Below are positions 1 through 6,526 of a stretch of DNA of 10,287 nucleotides, piece by piece (within the stretch, counting starts at the first letter, position 1; every line of letters begins with the position of its first letter). Source of the stretch: an uncultured Bacteroidales bacterium (GTDB lineage: Bacteria > Bacteroidota > Bacteroidia > Bacteroidales > Bacteroidaceae); the NCBI GenBank assembly GCA_937916465.1, contig CALFTK010000043.1, positions 1 through 10,287 on the forward strand, in the 5' to 3' direction. The position numbers and the translations under genes were made by a program. A model generated the notes under the pieces. That model was not told the origin of the DNA, ran no database searches, and saw only the letters and a list, made by a program, of their open reading frames with translations.

Positions 1-64
1 GAACTAACTTGAAGTTTTGCATTAAAAAAAGCGCTGATTATTGTTGCATTATAAAAAAAAGCAG

Positions 65-72
65 TACCTTTG
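65..72 (+). promoter_or_regulatory. Bacteroidota-type -7 element for the tRNA-Glu gene
   Basis: TACCTTTG matches the TAnnTTTG -7 consensus of the Bacteroidota primary sigma factor. Upstream, TTGTTG at 41-46 could serve as the -33 element, with a gap of 18 to 21 bases depending on which TTG is counted. Transcription would start near 78, leaving a leader of about 15 nt before the mature tRNA. The call rests on motif match and position. Confidence 0.75.
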
Positions 73-92
73 CGCAGCAAAATAGGAAAAAT

Positions 93-164
93 GGTGCCTT
101 CATCTAACGGTTAGGATACAAGATTCTCAATCTTGGCATACGGGTTCGATTCCCGTAGGCACTA
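93..164 (+). tRNA. tRNA-Glu, anticodon CTC
   Basis: The sequence folds into a complete cloverleaf. The acceptor stem pairs 93-99 with 157-163, with a terminal G-U wobble. The D stem is 102-105 with 114-117, the anticodon stem 119-123 with 131-135, and the T stem 140-144 with 152-156 around a TTCGATT loop. The seven-base anticodon loop TTCTCAA (124-130) places CTC at 126-128, which reads GAG, so the tRNA is glutamate-specific. The D-arm resembles that of bacterial tRNA-Glu. Base 164 (A) is the discriminator. The following bases are CTA, so CCA is not encoded and must be added after transcription. The gene has its own promoter and terminator and is not part of an rRNA operon in this window. Confidence 0.93.
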
Positions 165-168
165 CTAC

Positions 169-199
169 AAAAAAAGCAACAAAAAAGTTGCTTTTTTTT
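169..199 (+). terminator. Intrinsic terminator of the tRNA gene
   Basis: A 12-bp stem (169-180 with 187-198) encloses a six-A loop. Its GCAAC/GTTGC core is followed by a run of eight T residues (192-199). It lies 4 nt after the tRNA. The matching A-run on the left arm means the hairpin could also terminate leftward transcription. Confidence 0.85.
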
Positions 200-274
200 G
201 TTTATAAACCCAACTTTTTCAAAATACCTATATATATTTGTAGGGAATTCGTAGAATTCACTGTTAAGTAGTAA

Positions 275-282
275 TAATTTTG
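275..282 (+). promoter_or_regulatory. Candidate -7 element for the CE15 esterase gene
   Basis: TAATTTTG fits TAnnTTTG and would give a leader of roughly 35 nt before the ATG at 324. A second exact match, TATATTTG at 233-240, would give a leader of about 75 to 80 nt. Neither has a convincing TTTG at the expected -33 distance, so the sequence alone does not decide between them. Confidence 0.45.
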
Positions 283-323
283 TAACAATTCATACTAACT
301 AATTAAACAAAACTTACATAAAA

Positions 324-1541
324 ATGAAACGATTAGGCTTATTCACATTGGCAGCAGCAATTGCACTTCCAAACATGGCAAAGAAGGAAATTCCTCTGGT
401 TTACGATGTAGAGTTTACCGGTGCAGAATATGAAGCACCTTACTTCCCAACATTAGAAGAGGCTCCGGTAATCAAAACCCTTCCAAACCCATTCGAATTT
501 TCAAACAGCACTAAACAGGTAAAGAAATTCAAGCAGTGGGAAAAACGTAGAGCAGAAATCATCAGAGAGCTTGAACATTATGAACTTGGTTTAAAACCAA
601 TGACTCCAAGAGAAAACATTCAGGCAAAAATGGATGGTAACAAACTTATTGTTGACGTAACAGTAAACGGTAACACACTTACCATAACAGCTAATATAAA
701 GTATCCGGAAGGCGATGGTCCGTTCCCAGCAATCATTGGTATGGGTGGCGGCGGCACCGGCAGTCTGCCTGCACAGATATTTAACGAACGTAATATTGCA
801 CAGATTTCATGGCAGTTTGGTCAGGTTATGTCACACACACAGAAACGTGGCAACGAACCTTTCAACAAACTATATCCTGAACTTATAGAGAATGGTTCAT
901 ACAGTGTATGGCCATGGGCGCTAAGCCGCATCATTGATGGTTTGGAAATAGTAGGAACAGATGTTAGCAAGATAGACCTTAAGCACCTTGCAGTTTCAGG
1001 TTGCTCATACGCAGGAAAAATGGCTCTTTACTGTGGCGCATTTGACGAACGTATTGCTCTGACTATAGCTCAGGAACCTGGTGGCGGTGGCGTTGATGCT
1101 TGGCGCGTATCAGAGACTTTAGGTCATGTTGAAACATTAGGTAACACAAACTTCTCTTGGTTCATGGAAAGTTTACGTGAATATGCAGGCGAAAACACTG
1201 CACGCCTCCCTATGGATCATCACGAACTGGCAGCATTAATCTGCCCACGTGCACTTTTGGTTCTTGGTAATACAGATTACGAATGGTTAGCAGAAGAATC
1301 AAACTACGTATCAAGCGCTGCTGCACGCGAAGTTTGGAAGAAGTTCGGAATTGAAGACAGAATGGGATATTCAATTCAGGGCGGACATGGCCACTGTATG
1401 CTTCCTCAGAGCCAGTATCCTGAAGTTGAAGCTTTTGTTGACAAATTCCTTCTTGGTAAAGAAGCCAACACAATCATCACTCACGTTGATGAGAAGTTAA
1501 AGGATGTTGATTACAAGAAATGGATGCCTTGGGCAGAATAA
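324..1541 (+). CDS. Exported glucuronoyl esterase-like protein, CE15 family (alpha/beta hydrolase)
   Basis: Family CE15 enzymes cleave ester bonds between 4-O-methyl-glucuronic acid on xylan and lignin alcohols. The N-terminus (MKRLGLFTLAAAIALPNMA) is basic then hydrophobic and looks like a signal peptide cut near residue 19, implying export to the periplasm or surface. The nucleophile motif GCSYAGK lies at 226-232 with Ser228. Glu251 in QEPGGGG is the canonical acid, Asp318 in LGNTDYEW is a possible alternative acid, and His357 in GHGHC is the catalytic histidine. The usual CE15 motif is GCSRxGK; here the Arg, which helps stabilise the oxyanion, is Tyr229. At 405 residues the length is normal for a bacterial single-domain member. 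It is transcribed alone between two terminators, with no SusC/SusD or other carbohydrate-active gene visible. The family call is firm. The substrate is inferred, and the Tyr suggests a divergent clade. Confidence 0.85.
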   Translation: MKRLGLFTLAAAIALPNMAKKEIPLVYDVEFTGAEYEAPYFPTLEEAPVIKTLPNPFEFSNSTKQVKKFKQWEKRRAEIIRELEHYELGLKPMTPRENIQAKMDGNKLIVDVTVNGNTLTITANIKYPEGDGPFPAIIGMGGGGTGSLPAQIFNERNIAQISWQFGQVMSHTQKRGNEPFNKLYPELIENGSYSVWPWALSRIIDGLEIVGTDVSKIDLKHLAVSGCSYAGKMALYCGAFDERIALTIAQEPGGGGVDAWRVSETLGHVETLGNTNFSWFMESLREYAGENTARLPMDHHELAALICPRALLVLGNTDYEWLAEESNYVSSAAAREVWKKFGIEDRMGYSIQGGHGHCMLPQSQYPEVEAFVDKFLLGKEANTIITHVDEKLKDVDYKKWMPWAE

Positions 1542-1565
1542 ATCAGCACAGAATAAAAGAATAAG

Positions 1566-1597
1566 AAAAGGTCTCAGTTGATGTGAGACCTTTTTTT
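1566..1597. terminator. Bidirectional intrinsic terminator between convergent genes
   Basis: An 11-bp stem (1566-1576 with 1584-1594) has a strong GGTCTCA/TGAGACC core, a 7-nt loop and T residues through 1597. On the opposite strand the left arm supplies a T-run, so it can end both the esterase transcript and the leftward acyltransferase transcript. The acyltransferase stop codon (1596-1598) touches its right edge. Confidence 0.9.
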
Positions 1598-2918
1598 ATT
1601 GAATCCTAAATTCAGGAGCTTTCTTACGTTTAATCAGCCAACGCCAATCCGAAACACATCTTCTGACAAGTTCATTGAAATCTGTAAAGAAGGCATGTGC
1701 CGGTACAGCAGCCAATGTAGCTACAAGAGCCCAAGGCATTGACATAGTAGAGAAGAATATCACAGCCCATATTATACAAACCAACAAAGAGAGTGCCAAC
1801 TTAACACAGTATCTGGCTGAATTATAGAAGGCATCATCTTTAACATTTCTAATTATTAGCATAGACACCAGCCATATTGGCAATGATGCCACACATGTAA
1901 ATATATAATATGGTAATCCCAGCAGCGAAAGCAGTGTCTTAATAATTGTGGAACTAACAATATTATCGCTTGCCACAGAATAGACTGATACCCCATGCTG
2001 CAATCTCCAGAGTCTTAATGCATCAACCTTACGGAACAAATTCTGAGCAGCTTCGGGACTGGTTGTTCTCAAATTCAAGGCCTCCTGTATAGCATACATG
2101 TTAACAGCCTGTTTCTTAAGCAATCCTCTCTGCTTTACATCCTTCTTTTCAATACGTTCTAATGCTTTATTGAAATATTTTTTATTACCTGCACACAGTT
2201 TTGCATATTCCCAAATTGCATCATAATCTTCATCATCGGGTACAAATGATATCAACCCCGACATGCGCTTTGTCAGTTCGTCCCTCAACATCTGCATCTG
2301 CACGGGTTGCGTCAGTTCACTATTCTGTTCCAGGAATTCCGATACATTTATAGGTTTGCCATACTTGACAAGAACGGTAGAACGGAAACGAAAATAGTCA
2401 CCATACTCTATACCTACAGGCTGAATATATACAGGTTTTTTCTTATCTCCATTTTCATATAACGAGAAGGTTATATGGAATATGCCTTTTTTAAGTTTTA
2501 ACAATGAATGCTTTGTTCTGTGGGTAGCCTCCGGAAAGATGATTAACGGAGTTCCACTACTCATTACATCTACAGCTTTATTTATCATCTCTTCGTTCTT
2601 CTTAAGAGAATCAAAACCATCTCTGATTCTGTACATAGGCATTATCTTGAGGAATGTCAGAATCTTGATTATAAGCTTCTTCTTAAATATATCTGCTCTT
2701 GCAATAAAGACTTTAGGTTTTCGGTCTGATGCCAATATTACCAGCGCATCCATCAATGCATTGGTGTGATTAGTAGCCAAAATAACACTACCATCCGTAG
2801 GCAAATTCTCCCTACCCTCTATCTGGAATTTTCTATATGATCTTTTCAGTGTAAAATCTACCACACACTCTTTCAAAAAATAGTATGATATACCTGAATC
2901 TTGAATTTTCTTACCCAT
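1596..2918 (-). CDS. Membrane-anchored PlsC-like acyltransferase (lysophospholipid acyltransferase superfamily)
   Basis: Likely transfers an acyl chain to a glycerol-phosphate or lysophospholipid acceptor at the inner membrane. From the chosen start (440 residues), the acyltransferase domain covers about 30-220. It has a block I motif NHTNALMD (His51, Asp57) and a block III motif FPEATHR (128-134), where most PlsC proteins have FPEGTR. The spacing is HX5D rather than HX4D, which together with the long tail resembles yeast Sct1/Gpt2-type glycerol-3-phosphate acyltransferases more than E. coli PlsC. A basic, helical middle region is followed by hydrophobic segments near 320-355 and 372-411. The frame stays open to an ATG at 2981, but that start would overlap the preceding transporter gene by 50 bp. 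The ATG at 2918 leaves a 13-bp gap and still keeps the whole domain. The exact acceptor is unknown. Confidence 0.82.
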   Translation of the reverse strand: MGKKIQDSGISYYFLKECVVDFTLKRSYRKFQIEGRENLPTDGSVILATNHTNALMDALVILASDRKPKVFIARADIFKKKLIIKILTFLKIMPMYRIRDGFDSLKKNEEMINKAVDVMSSGTPLIIFPEATHRTKHSLLKLKKGIFHITFSLYENGDKKKPVYIQPVGIEYGDYFRFRSTVLVKYGKPINVSEFLEQNSELTQPVQMQMLRDELTKRMSGLISFVPDDEDYDAIWEYAKLCAGNKKYFNKALERIEKKDVKQRGLLKKQAVNMYAIQEALNLRTTSPEAAQNLFRKVDALRLWRLQHGVSVYSVASDNIVSSTIIKTLLSLLGLPYYIFTCVASLPIWLVSMLIIRNVKDDAFYNSARYCVKLALSLLVCIIWAVIFFSTMSMPWALVATLAAVPAHAFFTDFNELVRRCVSDWRWLIKRKKAPEFRIQ

Positions 2919-2931
2919 AAAAAAATGATTT

Positions 2932-3891
2932 TCAAATCTCCTTCCTTCTTGCTTTCGACAATCTGAAACCTGAAGAGACAATCAGTCCGGAAATAATATG
3001 CCATACACCCCACCAAGCAACTACAAATGCCATACCTCCATTTGCCAGTTCTTGTGGGAATATATTATGATTTGATAGCAAAAGCAATCCCAAAGCTGTA
3101 TTCTGAATACCGGTACCTAAAGTTACAGTACGCCTGTCCTTAATAGACAAACCACCTACTGCAGATGCCGTATAGCCAACAGCCAATGCCAGGATATTGT
3201 GAACCAGAACTATTACAAACACATATCCTATATACTTTCTAAACAACTGATAATTGACAAGCAACAGCATTATCACAATAACAACAAAACAGATTATTGA
3301 CAGATAACGCATTACCATTTTCAACTTTGCCGAAATGCCAGGAGCGTATTTAGCCGTAATCAGGCCTAACAGCACCGGAATTCCAATTATTCCTATAACT
3401 GTAATAAAAATCTGATCAACCGGAACAGATAGTGTCATTAGGACAGAACTGGCTGATGCCGCAAAATATTTAACATAGAAACCACCCCAAATTGCAAAAT
3501 TCAAAGGGGTAAAAATTGGAGCCGCCAAAGTGGTGATAGTACTCATAAGAACCGCCAATTCCGGATTTCCTTTTGAATGAGAAACCATAAAATTGGAGAC
3601 AACACCTCCGGGACATGACGCAACCAACAATAGTCCCATAGCCACCATAGGTGTAATGAAATCTTTCAGCAACACCACTGCAATGAATGTAATCAAAGGG
3701 AAGAACAGCCATTGACACAACAGTCCTATAAACAACGGACGTGGCTTATAGAATACCATCTTGAAAGAGAGAGGTCTCATACCCAAAGCAACACCATACA
3801 TAACGAATGCTATAAAGAGGCCTATCAGTTTTGCGCCAAAACGGTCGAAATTGATATTTAATGTATCTAATTGTAGTAGATGTTCGTACAT
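2932..3891 (-). CDS. Bile acid:sodium symporter (BASS/SLC10) family transporter
   Basis: An inner-membrane carrier of about nine to ten hydrophobic helices and 319 residues, the usual length for bacterial BASS proteins such as ASBT from Neisseria meningitidis. Family landmarks are Gln60 in CQWLFFP, the first crossover motif CPGGVVSN (93-100) with the Ser99/Asn100 sodium ligands, STITTLAAP (117-125), and the second crossover GTGIQN (259-264) with Gln263. The Glu that normally sits four residues before that Gln (Glu260 in the Neisseria protein, Glu257 in human NTCP) is Gly259 here. Bacterial members carry organic anions such as bile acids, pantoate or keto acids, and the substrate cannot be read from sequence. 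It is the first gene of a leftward unit with the acyltransferase 13 bp downstream. The start is the only ATG that precedes the conserved core at a sensible distance, just after a good promoter. Confidence 0.88.
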   Translation of the reverse strand: MYEHLLQLDTLNINFDRFGAKLIGLFIAFVMYGVALGMRPLSFKMVFYKPRPLFIGLLCQWLFFPLITFIAVVLLKDFITPMVAMGLLLVASCPGGVVSNFMVSHSKGNPELAVLMSTITTLAAPIFTPLNFAIWGGFYVKYFAASASSVLMTLSVPVDQIFITVIGIIGIPVLLGLITAKYAPGISAKLKMVMRYLSIICFVVIVIMLLLVNYQLFRKYIGYVFVIVLVHNILALAVGYTASAVGGLSIKDRRTVTLGTGIQNTALGLLLLSNHNIFPQELANGGMAFVVAWWGVWHIISGLIVSSGFRLSKARRKEI

Positions 3892-3909
3892 ATATTACCA
3901 AAATTGGTG

Positions 3910-3917
3910 CAAAATTA
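3910..3917 (-). promoter_or_regulatory. -7 element for the BASS transporter/acyltransferase unit
   Basis: On the minus strand the sequence reads TAATTTTG, an exact TAnnTTTG match. A TTTGTTG stretch (minus strand of 3938-3944) lies upstream with a 20-base gap from its TTG, agreeing with the -33 element. The leader would be only about a dozen bases. This is the best-supported promoter in the window. Confidence 0.75.
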
Positions 3918-4039
3918 AACATTATTGGTAAAAATTACAACAAATACACAACAAATGATTAACCGGCAACGTTATGACCAAAATGACTTTTTTCGAAAAA
4001 AAAATCTGGTTACAATTCATTTATTATAAAGCCTTACAC

Positions 4040-4047
4040 TAACTTTG
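4040..4047 (+). promoter_or_regulatory. -7 element for the flippase/glycosyltransferase unit, almost touching the start codon
   Basis: TAACTTTG is an exact TAnnTTTG match ending 5 bases before the ATG at 4053, so transcription would begin at or within a few bases of the start codon. No clear TTTG is seen at the -33 position. An A/T-tract palindrome TTTTTTCGAAAAAA (3988-4001) lies about 40 bases upstream and may bend DNA or act as an UP-like element. The rest of the 161-bp divergent gap shows no other recognisable site. Confidence 0.6.
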
Positions 4048-4052
4048 CAACA

Positions 4053-5543
4053 ATGAAAGATAAAAACGATTCTTACGATAGAATTATTAAATATACCGGA
4101 CTGTTTGGTGGTGTACAAGGTTTTGTAACTCTCATCACTATAGTTCGCACAAAGTTGGTAACCATACTGCTTGGACCTACCGGCATTGGCTTGAACGAAA
4201 CCTATAACAGGACCTTAAATCTTGTTAAAAGCATAACAGATTTAGGTCTATCATTTAGTGCTGTAAAAAAAATATCAGAGTATTACGATGCAGAAGATAC
4301 ACAGCAAGTAAACAACACTATATGTATGATTAGAAGTTGGGGATTACTTACTGCAATATTTGGTTTTGCTGTGTGCATTATTTTTTCCCAGTTATTCAGT
4401 CTATGGGCATTCGATGGCGATAAAGGATATACTTTAGCTTTTATTTTATTATCGCCAATAATTGCATTTTCTGCAATAAACGGTTGCGAAACTGCTATAT
4501 TAAAAGGTACCCGCAATCTCAAACAGATTGCTATAGCGCAACTAATTACCGTCATACTGACACTGTGCATATCAATACCACTGTTTTGGAGATACAAACT
4601 GATGGGTCTTGTACCTTCTCTGGTTTTGGTATCTTTTATGTCGCTTATAGTAACTTGCATATACTCTTTCAAACTATTTCCATATAGAATCAGTTTTAAG
4701 AGAGATATTCTTAACAACGGTATTGATACTATCAAACTTGGCATATATTTCACACTTGCATCATTCTTTGGCGCCGGTGCTTTTTCCACCATAGCCAACT
4801 ATTTGATGAATTATGGAAATGCCGAAATCACCGGAATTTACAGCACCGGTTATATGTTTATCACCTATTTGGGAATGTTTGTCTTTTCGGCAATGGACGC
4901 AGACTATTTTCCCAGATTATCCACCATACACTATTCTAAAGAGCAGATAAACAGTTTAGCCAACAGTCAGATACAGGTAACTTCGCTTCTGCTTTCACCT
5001 ATGGTTGTAGCATTCATAGTTTTTCTACCCATAGTTGTAATAGTATTTACCACCTCTAAGTTTACAGACGCTATTCCCATGGCACAAATTGCAGTTTTAA
5101 GCTTAGCAACCAAAGCAATGACTCAACCTGCCGCATATATATCACTTGCCAAAGGCGATTCAAAGACATTCCTTCTGCAAGAATTTCTGTATGATATAGT
5201 TTTGGTACTGGCTGTTATAATTGGATTCAATTTGGGTGGTCTGCTTTACACCGGAATTGCATTAGCCATTGCAGGATTATTTGACTGGATTATGGTTTGG
5301 CTTATAACTCGTAAACGATACGGATTTACAGCCACACCTCTTACATACAAAGTATTCTTTGTTCAGATTCCATTTATAATATCGGCTTTATTGGTAACAA
5401 AATACACAAAAGGATGGCTTTACTGGATTATTGGTTTTGCCATTTTGATTCTGTCTGTCATTATATCTGTGTATTACCTAAACAAGCACACATCGTATCT
5501 ACAGATTATTTTTGAAAAAGTAAAGAAAAAGCTAAAATTATGA
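4053..5543 (+). CDS. Wzx-type polysaccharide (O-antigen/lipid-linked oligosaccharide) flippase
   Basis: A polytopic inner-membrane protein of 496 residues with about 12 to 14 hydrophobic helices, fitting the polysaccharide transporter branch of the MOP (MATE-like) superfamily. Such proteins move undecaprenyl-pyrophosphate-linked sugar units from the cytoplasmic to the periplasmic face. Visible signatures are the N-terminal YTGLFGGVQGFVTLITIVR segment followed by LLGPTGIGL (39-47), typical of Bacteroidota O-antigen translocases. The two-fold pattern of six-helix bundles is separated by a charged stretch near 205-225, and the C-terminal tail is basic (KKKLKL). The next gene starts inside its stop codon, so the two are co-translated. 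The chosen ATG is the only one before the conserved first helix. The family is clear; the cargo sugar is unknown because no other polysaccharide genes are nearby. Confidence 0.85.
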   Translation: MKDKNDSYDRIIKYTGLFGGVQGFVTLITIVRTKLVTILLGPTGIGLNETYNRTLNLVKSITDLGLSFSAVKKISEYYDAEDTQQVNNTICMIRSWGLLTAIFGFAVCIIFSQLFSLWAFDGDKGYTLAFILLSPIIAFSAINGCETAILKGTRNLKQIAIAQLITVILTLCISIPLFWRYKLMGLVPSLVLVSFMSLIVTCIYSFKLFPYRISFKRDILNNGIDTIKLGIYFTLASFFGAGAFSTIANYLMNYGNAEITGIYSTGYMFITYLGMFVFSAMDADYFPRLSTIHYSKEQINSLANSQIQVTSLLLSPMVVAFIVFLPIVVIVFTTSKFTDAIPMAQIAVLSLATKAMTQPAAYISLAKGDSKTFLLQEFLYDIVLVLAVIIGFNLGGLLYTGIALAIAGLFDWIMVWLITRKRYGFTATPLTYKVFFVQIPFIISALLVTKYTKGWLYWIIGFAILILSVIISVYYLNKHTSYLQIIFEKVKKKLKL

Positions 5544-6526
5544 GTAGAGTTTCAGTACTTATGGCTGCGTACAATGCAGAAAAATACATTTCAAAAGCCT
5601 TAGATTCATTATTGTCACAAACCCATAAAGATTTACAGATAATCTGCATTGACGATGTTTCTACTGACAGTACATTCTCCATTCTAAAAGAGTATGCCGG
5701 TAAAGACAGACGTATTAGAGTATTGCAAATGGAGCGTAATTCAGGGCAAGCCAAAGCCAGGAATCATGGGCTTGCTGTTGCCGATGGTGACTACATTACT
5801 ATGGTTGACAGTGATGATTGGCTTTCAGAAGATGCAATAGAGAGCGCTGTCAGTGTAATAGAAAACAACGAGAATGTTGACTCTGTACTATTTTCATTAG
5901 TATATACTGATGGCTCCGACAACGAACCCACCCCATACCCCATGCGTTCCAACAAAGAGTTATGGAGTGGTGATGAAGCCTTCAGGTTATCACTTGACTG
6001 GTCTATCCATGGCCTATACCTATGCAAAGCAGAACTATATAGAAAACATCCTTTTGATGATAGTTGTAGGTTATATAGTGACGACAACACTACACGACTT
6101 CATTATCTATATTCAACAAATGTAGGCATCTGTAAGGGCAGATATTTCTATAGACAACATCAGGATGAAATGACTCAGAAAATTTCCATCAGACGATTTG
6201 ATCTGCTTGAAGCTAATATCAGTATGAAAAACAGTCTGATTAACGAGAAACAGAACGGCGAAGTGATAGCACTATTTGAACGTGAAAGATGGATAAATTT
6301 TGTTGGAATATACGGATTGTACAGAGAGCACAAAAAGTTATTCAACAAAAGTGATGACAGAACCATACGATACCTGATAAGAAACAGTTACGACAGTATG
6401 GAACCCTCGTTGTTACCCAAACAATTAAAACGAAAATTTGGCTATATCTATTTCAAATCGTTCACACTATTCAAAATTCAAGCAGCCATTTACTTTAGTT
6501 TGAGAAAAATGTTCTCTAAAGGATAA
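5540..6526 (+). CDS. Family 2 (GT-A fold) glycosyltransferase
   Basis: Transfers a sugar from a nucleotide-sugar donor, probably onto a lipid-linked or surface glycan in the cytoplasm. The GT-A domain occupies about 1-210. VSVLMAAYNAEKYI opens the nucleotide-binding fold, IDDVSTD (37-43) contains acidic donor-binding residues, NSGQAKARNHGL (67-78) is the typical GT2 helix, and VDSDDW (89-94) is the DxD metal motif. SDDNTTR (180-186) is placed where the catalytic acid is expected, followed by YRQH (204-207). The C-terminal part (about 220-328) is basic and helical without membrane segments. The length of 328 residues is typical. The start codon overlaps the flippase stop in an ATGA, indicating translational coupling. 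The 3' end overlaps the opposing symporter gene by 11 bp. Donor and acceptor cannot be assigned. Confidence 0.88.
   Translation: MSRVSVLMAAYNAEKYISKALDSLLSQTHKDLQIICIDDVSTDSTFSILKEYAGKDRRIRVLQMERNSGQAKARNHGLAVADGDYITMVDSDDWLSEDAIESAVSVIENNENVDSVLFSLVYTDGSDNEPTPYPMRSNKELWSGDEAFRLSLDWSIHGLYLCKAELYRKHPFDDSCRLYSDDNTTRLHYLYSTNVGICKGRYFYRQHQDEMTQKISIRRFDLLEANISMKNSLINEKQNGEVIALFERERWINFVGIYGLYREHKKLFNKSDDRTIRYLIRNSYDSMEPSLLPKQLKRKFGYIYFKSFTLFKIQAAIYFSLRKMFSKG

Noticed and set aside
245..259. Two GAATTC hexamers 9 bases apart upstream of the esterase gene
   Set aside because: A direct repeat this short is likely by chance in A+T-rich DNA. It does not flank anything resembling an insertion and has no clear operator symmetry with the start site.
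2482..2769. Plus-strand hydrophobic open frame of 95 codons inside the long acyltransferase gene
   Set aside because: It is antisense to acyltransferase blocks I and III. The hydrophobic character comes from the complementary strand of a Lys/Asp-rich coding region.
2919..2981. N-terminal extension of the long acyltransferase (Met at 2981, 21 extra residues)
   Set aside because: It would overlap the end of the upstream transporter gene by 50 bp and adds a hydrophilic stretch that does not belong to the acyltransferase domain. The ATG at 2918 gives a 13-bp gap and keeps all motifs.
3988..4001. Perfect palindrome TTTTTTCGAAAAAA as a possible operator or terminator
   Set aside because: It is a simple T-tract/A-tract with a two-base core, so it cannot form a stable hairpin with a loop. 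It is more likely an A-tract promoter context than a specific site.
4283..4798. Minus-strand open frame of 171 codons inside the flippase gene
   Set aside because: It is antisense to a well-supported membrane protein, has no recognisable domain and no promoter, and its length reflects the composition of the hydrophobic coding sequence on the other strand.
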